Positions 9,265 through 15,398 of a stretch of DNA of 15,398 nt are shown here, piece after piece. Position 1 is the stretch's first letter. Every line of letters starts with the position of its first letter. Below the pieces are notes generated by a model. It was not told the origin of the DNA, made no database searches, and saw nothing but the letters and a program-made list of their open reading frames with translations. This DNA is from Gonium pectorale (Eukaryota; Chlorophyta; Chlorophyceae; Chlamydomonadales; Volvocaceae): NCBI GenBank assembly GCA_001584585.1, contig LSYV01000029.1, forward strand, positions 1,103,263 to 1,118,660. The letters run 5' to 3'. The position numbers and the translations under genes were made by a program.

Positions 9265-10530
9265 GCTATGGCGCCTGTGGCGGTGGCGATGCTTGGGCGT
9301 AGGGTCGCCAATAGCGACTTCCTCGCCTTGTCTCCCAACATTCAGTTAAAGTTATAGGGCTAGGAGTTGGCTTGTACAGATAGAGACTGCAAAACTGCAT
9401 AACAACTGCTGTCTTCGGATGTAAAAGCGCACGTACTGTACGCACGACACGATTCCGGCGCTTGTGGAGCGCTACGTCGTCAAAATGTCATTCATTTCCG
9501 TAGCAAGGTTTCCGAACCAGGCGCGGCCCATCCACCCTGGAGGCACGCCACACGCACCAAACTGAGCACCCTCAAAAGAAGGACACCGGGCTCGCTCACA
9601 GGGGGCTCAGACACCCCGTGAAGCAGTAGGTGGCGCTAGCCCCGCGTTCATCCTTCACCGCTTCTGACCGCAACATGCATAAGGATGAATGGGCTTGTCA
9701 CCGAGGTACCCTCCCCAGTTACAAAACAACTGGACAAGCCGCTCCCAAAAAACACGATGCGGTTGTCTTAGGCAAGCCGCGGGGCCCAGACGGTGGAGCA
9801 CTACTCTAGGGCGCAAAGGGGTCGAGTGCCAGCCGCCAGGTGGAGTGCGCGTCCCGCAGTCCAGGCCGCCGCCGCGGCTGAGTACGGTAAACAGCGCCTC
9901 CAGCCCGCTCTACCCGCGGCGAACTGCTGCTGTGGGTTCAAGCATGAATCGCATGACGTATCAGGGGTTCCATCGCCAGCTGTCGCCGGGCAGCCTGGCC
10001 GGGGTCAGGGGCTCAGACGGGCAACCAAGGAGGAGCGCATACTACCGGAGTATTGCTCTACGCCTGGCCAGGTGCTGGGCACGCATCCGGCTCCGGTCAC
10101 TGGCAGGAGGCCAGTTGCCCCACCAGGGGCACCGTACCCGCACCAGCCGGTGCCGCTCAGAGGCGTGCCGACGTGCCGCGGGCGCACTTGCGCTACGAGG
10201 ACGAACCCAGTTGGGCGTCTGGACGCGGCGCTGCGCCCCCAAGCCTTGGACGGTGGCCTCTTCCAGCACATGGGGACAAAGGGAAGGGTGAAGGGCCGGA
10301 AGACCAGCTGGGCACCGCACAGGTATAGAGCGCTACAGCGCGCTGCCGGGGTGCTGCTGTGGCTGGCGGAGGCTCCTGCGCCCAGGGCCATACAGTGCGC
10401 CGGCCGTCAGCCACCACGCTTGAGCCTGGGCCTGCGACGCACGCCTCCCGGGTGCAGCGGCACAGGGCCACATGCCGATCCACGACGATGCGCGGTGTCC
10501 CGCAAGGCGTGACGCAGGTGCGCAGTGCAG
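9265..10530. other. Unassigned; GC-rich from about 9.7 kb
   Basis: Bases 9265-9680 hold nothing recognisable. From 9680 the GC rises and long frames open on both strands, e.g. plus 9793-10512 (239 codons). That frame has only moderate third-position G/C, frequent AGG and CCA codons, and no recognisable domain. The antisense strand is also largely open. It may be decayed coding or transposon sequence, but it cannot be called a gene. Confidence 0.35.
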
Positions 10531-10650
10531 TCGGCCACCTTGCGCTCTGCCGCCCGCGGTTCGCCCGCCTTGCGCTCTGCCGCCCGCGGTTCGCCCGCCT
10601 TGCGCTCTGCCGCCCGCGGTTCGCCCACCTTGCCCTCCGGCGCCCGCGGG
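10531..10650. repeat. Minisatellite, 30-base unit, four copies
   Basis: Four head-to-tail units of TCGCCCGCCTTGCGCTCTGC plus a ten-base CGCCCGCGGT ending. Units 10561-10590 and 10591-10620 are identical, 10531-10560 differs at two bases, and 10621-10650 has diverged more. Because 30 is divisible by three the repeat stays open in several frames on both strands, which inflates the apparent open frames here. Confidence 0.9.
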
Positions 10651-12450
10651 TCGCACGCGAGGCGAGCTGCTCACGATTTGATGGCCCGGCAGCCAGGTGG
10701 GCGATGTCGGAGTGCACTGCAGCAGGGGGCAAGCTGGAGGGCCGAGCCGGCTGCCGCGCTACATCGTTAGCGCCGCAGCTGCAAGTCGGCAACTCTGCCG
10801 CAAGGGTGTCGGTAGACCACTAGGCGGCACTCCAGGAGCGGCGCCGCTCTAGATGGGTTTGCACTTCATGCGCGCCGCTCTGCACAGCTCTCATACGGCC
10901 CGTTGGCATGGTCGGCGTCCCGCGCCAAGGGCGCGGCCGGCCCTGATCGCGGCCCAGCCCCGGCAGCAGTCATAACCAGTTAAGGGCGTGAGGCCGCTAA
11001 CAGTTCGTACGGGTGGGGAACCTAGGCTGGGGCAGCCTGTCCTGGCAATCGTAACGCCCCCTCCGGTGCGTGGCCACATGTCGCGTCTTGTGATCCAGCC
11101 GCTGACCATGCCGGTGTAAGGCTAAGGCTGTATGCGCTTGGGCCCATCGGCTTGCAGCTGGAAACCGCCGCCTCCGCCTGGCCTCCGTCGTCTCCGCGTG
11201 GCCTCCATCACTTCCGTTGCCGCATCCCCTGGCACGCCCTGGGCCGCTGTGCCTCCGCGTCCGCGGCGCTTGATGCCACGAGCCCCGCTTTCACCGCATC
11301 CCGGCGCCGGCTCGGCTGCCGCGCCGCTAGCCATCCCCTCTGCCGCCGCAGCTGCTGCTCGGGTCCGGGATAACGCCGCCGTAGCGCCTCCGTCCGGCCA
11401 GACGGCGGACAGACGGCGTGGTCCCCTACCGAGGCCCTCTGGCGGCGAATACAGGCAGAACCAGCGCCGGAACATCGGCCGCCACCAATGCGAAAGGAAG
11501 TCGACAAGGGGCGGCCCCACAGGGCAGCCCCCACAAGCAGCCGCCCCGGCTGCAGCAGCGGCGTCACGGCCGCGGCAGACGTTGAGCTGGTCGGTGCCAT
11601 GCCGGACATGAGGGGGCCCATGGTGAGACGGCATCAGGCGTGAGGGGCACCTCCGGCAAATGACGCGGTGTAGTGCACGGGGGCTGCCGCGGTATGCTCA
11701 CTTGCAACCATTGCTCAGAGTCGGCGGCTGTCCATCCAGCGGCGCAGGTCGGTCACCCGCCAGCCGGGTCCTCCTGCTCAGTGGAGACGGCAGGGTAGCG
11801 GCAAGTAATTGGCTTTGTTCACATGCAACATCGCAGAGGACGATATCGTAGCGCCATGCGGGACAACAAGCGATGAGGGCAAGGGCGGGTGAAGCAGGTA
11901 GCTGCAGCACGCGTCATCCTACACACGCAGTGAGGGCGGCCATCGGACGGCACACGACGGGCTTGCTGACACTGCTGCGGTAGCTAGGAACCTTCTCATC
12001 AGCAAAACGAATATGAATACGAGCAAAGGAATGCGGCCGGTGTGCGCTCGGCCCCATGGTGCCCACCCTGCCCGTCTATCTGCACAACTTGTTGGCCAGG
12101 CCAGCACAGCTCCCGTAGCTCCGACCCTCATCAATCTGAAGGGCCGCGCAAACAACTGGACCCGGCCCCGCCGGGCACGGCGCAGCAGGGGAAGCAGTGC
12201 CCCATATCACAGCCACTGTGGTTGAGGGGGGCGGGGTGGGTATGCACAAGTTTCGAGTCCAATGCAGCTGCCATAGAGTCACAGCTCGGGCAGGCGTTTC
12301 GGGGCGCAGCAAGTAAGTGCTCCGGCGATCCGGAACACACGTGTGTACCAGTCGGTGCCCCTCGCAGATCGGTGCTCAACCCAATCGTGAATCCGGGGGG
12401 CAGGAATCCCGCGCGCCATGCTGGCAAACTTAATGACGACACGGTATTCA
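10651..12450. other. GC-rich region without a recognisable gene
   Basis: Open frames on both strands over 11120-11634 are in register with each other (159 plus codons, 170 minus codons), Ala/Pro/Arg-rich and without a known motif. A possible exon edge, GCAGCAA|GTAAGT, lies at 12306-12318, but its frame does not join cleanly to the exon-like segment at 12522. Nothing else could be supported. Confidence 0.4.
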
Positions 12451-12510
12451 TGTCTCCCTCCCTCCCTCTCCTCCTACCTCCCTCCCTGCCTCTTTCCTCC
12501 TGCCTCTGCC
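12451..12510 (+). other. 60-base polypyrimidine-rich tract
   Basis: CT-rich sequence made of CTCCCTCC-like units, with very few purines. It sits just before an AG at 12520-12521 and would make an unusually long, strong 3' splice-site tract on the plus strand. It could also simply be a slippage-prone microsatellite. Confidence 0.6.
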
Positions 12511-12521
12511 AAACCGAACAG

Positions 12522-12638
12522 GCCCTGCAGACTGCGCCTCGGTACATCAAAGACAACAGCATCACGCTCAAGGGCGACGGGGCTGCACACGCCGGCAGTC
12601 CGCCAGCAGCCAGCAGCCCCGGCCGCGTTGCGATGTGA
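12522..12638 (+). CDS. Possible last exon of an unidentified plus-strand gene
   Basis: After AACCGAACAG the frame GCC CTG CAG... runs 38 codons to TGA at 12636-12638. It reads ALQTAPRYIKDNSITLKGDG and then a low-complexity Ala/Pro/Ser tail ending GRVAM. Only about four of the 38 codons end in A, which fits volvocine coding bias. A 60-base pyrimidine tract precedes the acceptor, and TGTAA follows 31 bases after the stop. I do not recognise the protein family. Upstream exons were not established; a GTAAGT donor at 12313 gives the required phase only if its exon starts after the TAG at 12276-12278. It could still be a chance open frame. Confidence 0.3.
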   Translation, partial: ALQTAPRYIKDNSITLKGDGAAHAGSPPAASSPGRVAM

Positions 12639-12669
12639 TGGGGGCCGCACTGCCGCCAGTGGTGGTCCA

Positions 12670-12674
12670 TGTAA
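12670..12674 (+). terminator. TGTAA poly(A)-signal candidate, plus strand
   Basis: TGTAA is the usual polyadenylation signal in volvocine algae. This one lies 31 bases after the stop of the exon-like segment at 12522-12638. The pentamer occurs about a dozen times in the window by chance, so its weight depends on that exon being real. Confidence 0.25.
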
Positions 12675-13580
12675 TGGAATTATGCCGGCCGCCAGGGCCT
12701 GCCTTTATTCTCTGTGGGAAGAGTACAGGCGGAGAGGCGAGAAAGGGCGCAGACAACGGGAGGGACAGGTAGCCCTCCCTCCTGCGGGAGGATCGTCAGA
12801 GCCCGTGCAACGGTATGCTAGTCATGCGGGCCGGTCAACCCTGCGGTGAATGGGAAATGGGCGCGGCTCGGGGGCTGGAGCCCGCCGCCGCGCATTTCGT
12901 AACGAAGAAGGAACGAAAGACGCCGACCGTCCCCTGCTGTTGGCCATGGCGTCGCCTGGCACGAGCAGGCCCCCACAAGCCTGGTAAGACCCGCTCAAGC
13001 CGTGGCGCGCACCACAGTGCAGACGATCCCGCTCAACCCCGCGCACACCCCCCAATCCGTACCCCGAAATTGCAGCCGGAAATTGCGGTCGAAGGTGCCT
13101 GTCGCAGTCGTGCCGGGCTTTCATACAGACATGCCAGTGCAGGAAAGGGGTCAGTGTGGCGACGCTGGCCGCATAGCTATCATACTCTGTACCGCCCAGG
13201 CAGACCCGCACACGGCCCCAAACCCGAAACCCGGCCCCGCACCGGCACGGCCCGAAGTGAAGTTACGACCTGTTACGACCCGCATGCGAACTAACTGAGC
13301 AGCCCAAACCAACGGAGCTAGCCGCACACTGCCCCTCCACAGCGTCAGATGCAGAAAGTCCTGTCGAGCGTTACACGTAACAGCCGGTTTCGATAGTTGC
13401 GGTAGAAAGTTGGCGGTTACGTGCTACAGCGCTAAAATATAGAGACCAGCTGCAGAAATTCGGCAGTGCCGACCTGTTTAACAGGAGTCTGCAGTCAACA
13501 GTACAAGCAACAGCAAAGAGAGCACAATTTTAGCCAAACCCCGATCTAAATCGACAGCTGGTACTGATGGAACGTTCAAG
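12675..13580. other. Intergenic, no recognisable gene
   Basis: GC-rich to about 13.3 kb, then AT-richer. Overlapping open frames at 12815-13298 on both strands show no domain or splice chain. A small palindrome, GTTACACGTAAC, lies at 13370-13381. Nothing else was seen. Confidence 0.45.
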
Positions 13581-13583
13581 CGG

Positions 13584-13624
13584 CAAAGTAACTTGACGGG
13601 GCAAGTAACTCGACGTTTCGAGTT
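13584..13624. repeat. Imperfect tandem motif with a 7-bp hairpin
   Basis: CAAAGTAACTTGACGGGG is followed at once by the similar CAAGTAACTCGACG. The second copy overlaps a perfect inverted repeat, AACTCGA-CGTT-TCGAGTT (13607-13624). The surrounding sequence is AT-rich. No role is known. Confidence 0.5.
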
Positions 13625-13900
13625 AAGCTAATTTGACACGGGTGTAAGCTACATAAATTTATCGTAATTTACCATGGGACGTATGCAACTTGCGTGCATA
13701 CCCCAACCCGGACAGGGGACGAGTGTGTTTAGAGGGTGGGTTATAAGGACTTCAGTGCAATCATGGGCGTATAGGGCATGCATGAGAATGTGCCCCTAAT
13801 CTGAAATCGACAGGGTGTATGTGCAACGACTGCATGCATCCAGTTGCACAGGTGCTTGGTGGGAAAAACACGCAGGGAAAGTATTATTGGCACTTTTGGG

Positions 13901-13905
13901 TTACA
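13901..13905 (-). terminator. TGTAA poly(A)-signal candidate of the right pherophorin
   Basis: TTACA on the plus strand reads TGTAA on the minus strand. It is the first such pentamer downstream of the right pherophorin stop, about 340 bases after it, which would give a 3'UTR of roughly 350 bases. That length is plausible for a volvocine gene. Confidence 0.4.
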
Positions 13906-14242
13906 TGATTCATGACCCGTGATGATAGCACACTGTCACAAGTGTATTGTGTCGCGTTCAGTACACAGTTAAAAAGCAAAAACGTCGTCCCATGGCTGCC
14001 TAAGCGTCCTGGCCCTACCCCTACTCTTGCGACACACATCCGAGCACCGTCGCTTTAACCTGGCGACATACCGACCTAAACAGCTATGCCGTACAGCAAC
14101 ACCGGTTCTACTCTACCTAGGACCCTGCCCTTCCCTGACAACCATCCTCACTAAACGTCATCGTCATGCGTCATACGTCCAAGCGGTACAGGTAATGAGT
14201 CAAATAATGTCAATGGGTAAGCATGCAGTACGGCATGTCCGC

Positions 14243-15398
14243 TTAGAGCGACGCGCTGTAGAGCGGGCAGCAGTCCTTGGTGTCGTCAAACAGGTTCATG
14301 AAGCAAGTGTCCTTGCTCGACCCGCCCAGGCAGAAGCTGTCCAGGGTGGTGGAGTTGTCCAGCTCCAGGCACACCTTGGCGCCGTTGGCCTGGGCCTTGC
14401 TCCAGTTGAGTGGGGTAGCCTTCAGCGTCTGCTCGCCATCAGAGCCCCACACGGGGGACTTGAAGGTCAACGAGGTCTCGCCGGCGGCCTGGATGCCAAC
14501 GGCAACGATCTTGCGTCGCTGCTGGTCGTCGGCGAAGATCTCGGCCTTGAGCAGGCTGTCGGTCTTGCCGCAAGGGCTCTATAGGGGGAGGGATATCGAG
14601 GAGGGGGAATTCAACACTACGCATACGTGTGCGAAGACAGGCCGCTAAGATGCCACGTCGCTGAGGATAGTACAGGCTATTCTATTGCAAGTGGCCGAAG
14701 GGCAGATCAGGACCGCACCGCGCAACGGAAACTCACGCTGGGGTTCGAGGGGGCGACGGTAGCCAGCGTGAAGCAGTACAGGGTGGTCGACTTGGAGCGG
14801 CCCGGCAGCGTGGTCATGCCCGGGGCAACGGCGAAGGGCGTCGACGCGGGGCGGGTCACGCACTGGCACTTGGGGAAGTCCACCGACTCGGGCTTGCAAG
14901 ACTGGCTCGCCTCGGCGTTGAGGCAGCTGACGGGCAGGCTGGCAACGTTGCTGCCGTCGCCGGCCACCTTGACGATCAGGTTGTAGCCCGTGAGGTAAGC
15001 AGGGCAGGCGGCGGCGCCAGCAATCAGCTGGACCCACAGGTTGGCCTGGTCGGTGATAAGGTTCGTCAGCTTGGCGCCATCCTCGTTCGAGAAGAACTCG
15101 CCGCAGACCTTGACCAGGGTGGACGAGCACGAGGCCTTGGTGAAGGGCACGGCAATGCGGGCGCCGACACTAGCGGCCTGGGCAGTAATGTCAGAGACAA
15201 TCTTGGTGGCATACTGATCGCACTGAGCAGCGCTGATCGAGTAGGGGAAGGCCACCGTGGTAGTGGCCTGGATGGTCAGGTAGACGCAGGTGCGGCAGCG
15301 GGGAGGAGGGCTGGGGGGAGGAGGCGAGGGGGGAGGAGGGCGGGGGGGGAGGGGGAGGGAGGGGGGGAGGGGAGGGAGGGGGAGGGAGGGAGGGCGGA
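14243..15398 (-). CDS. Pherophorin, 3' part: end of Pro/Ser rod and complete C-terminal pherophorin domain
   Basis: The C-terminal half of a second extracellular-matrix pherophorin, cut by the right window edge. The exons are from the edge to 14737 and 14578-14243, joined by a phase 0 GT-AG intron; TAA is at 14243-14245. The rod end reads PPPPSPPPPSPPPRCRTC. The domain that follows is about 298 residues. Its landmarks are the RCRTC pair, FPKCQC (14860-14877), YCFTL (14764-14778) and DCCP (14264-14275), followed by a short tail ending YSASL. These echo FPYCAC, KYCFTL and NDCCP of the N-terminal domain of the left gene, as expected for the two homologous domains of one family. Above about 15340 the PPPPS periodicity is lost, so the 5' exon edge may lie near 15310 if the pyrimidine-rich coding strand is an intron end. 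Family assignment is firm; the signal peptide and N-terminal domain are outside the window. Confidence 0.95.
14579..14736 (-). other. Intron in the C-terminal domain of the right pherophorin
   Basis: A 158-base phase 0 intron. On the minus strand the donor is CCCAGC|GTGAGT at 14736 and the acceptor is CCCCCTATAG|AGC ending at 14579. Joining gives ...TVAPSNPS-SPCGKTDSLL..., continuous through the second half of the domain. Confidence 0.9.
15300..15398. repeat. Homopurine (G-rich) tract coding the rod, or an intron pyrimidine tract
   Basis: The plus strand is almost pure G and A, broken only by five pyrimidines at 15311, 15312, 15325, 15341 and 15395. Up to about 15339 it codes regular Pro/Ser repeats on the minus strand. 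Beyond that the same frame gives Pro/Leu/Ser with no regular period. Such tracts are prone to length change and to G-quadruplex or triplex structure. Confidence 0.75.

Noticed and set aside
9920..9940. tRNA-like B box (GGTTCAAGC)
   Set aside because: No matching A box at the right distance and no cloverleaf can be drawn.
9689..10512. Overlapping 200- and 239-codon plus open frames
   Set aside because: No family recognised, moderate third-position bias, many AGG and CCA codons, antisense also open. Kept only as an unassigned region.
10531..10650. Possible CRISPR-like array
   Set aside because: Units are directly adjacent with no unique spacers, and the genome is eukaryotic; it is a minisatellite.
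11122..11634. Antiparallel open frames of 170 and 159 codons
   Set aside because: They are mirror images in the same register, and neither carries a motif that favours it over the other.

Overview
The window looks like nuclear DNA of a volvocine green alga (the Volvox / Gonium / Chlamydomonas lineage). The evidence is GC-rich split genes with short GT-AG introns, strong preference for C or G at third codon positions, proline-serine rods coded by GC-rich low-complexity DNA, and two clear pherophorin genes. Pherophorins are extracellular-matrix glycoproteins of this lineage. The exact species cannot be fixed from the sequence.

Layout. Both confident genes lie on the minus strand and both run off the window. 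At the left edge (1-1263) is the 5' half of a pherophorin: a signal peptide, the N-terminal pherophorin domain on three exons, and the start of the Pro/Ser rod, which is cut by the window edge. At the right edge (14243-15398) is the 3' half of a second pherophorin: the end of its rod, then a complete C-terminal pherophorin domain on two exons with a stop codon. The two halves point the same way and cannot belong to one gene. They are neighbours in a tandem pherophorin cluster, with the right gene upstream of the left one.

Between them lie about 13 kb with no gene that can be named. This interval alternates between AT-richer stretches (about 1.3-4.9 kb, 8.2-9.6 kb and 13.3-14.2 kb) and GC-rich stretches (about 5.0-8.1 kb and 9.7-13.3 kb). 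The GC-rich stretches contain many overlapping open frames on both strands, as expected by chance at such composition. The best hints of a hidden plus-strand gene are a terminal-exon-like segment at 12522-12638, preceded by a long polypyrimidine tract and followed by a TGTAA signal, and an exon-like segment with good splice sites at 5349-5570. Neither matches a family I recognise. A 60-odd-base hairpin-bearing sequence occurs twice (2429-2492 and 9203-9264) and is probably part of a dispersed repeat. A 30-base minisatellite lies at 10531-10650.

The two pherophorins would be secreted through the ER and assembled into the extracellular matrix. No new biological system was found that the sequence can support. 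The points most worth a second look are the broken reading frame in the left rod, the two-copy repeat, the possible plus-strand gene, and the large nearly empty gap inside a pherophorin cluster.
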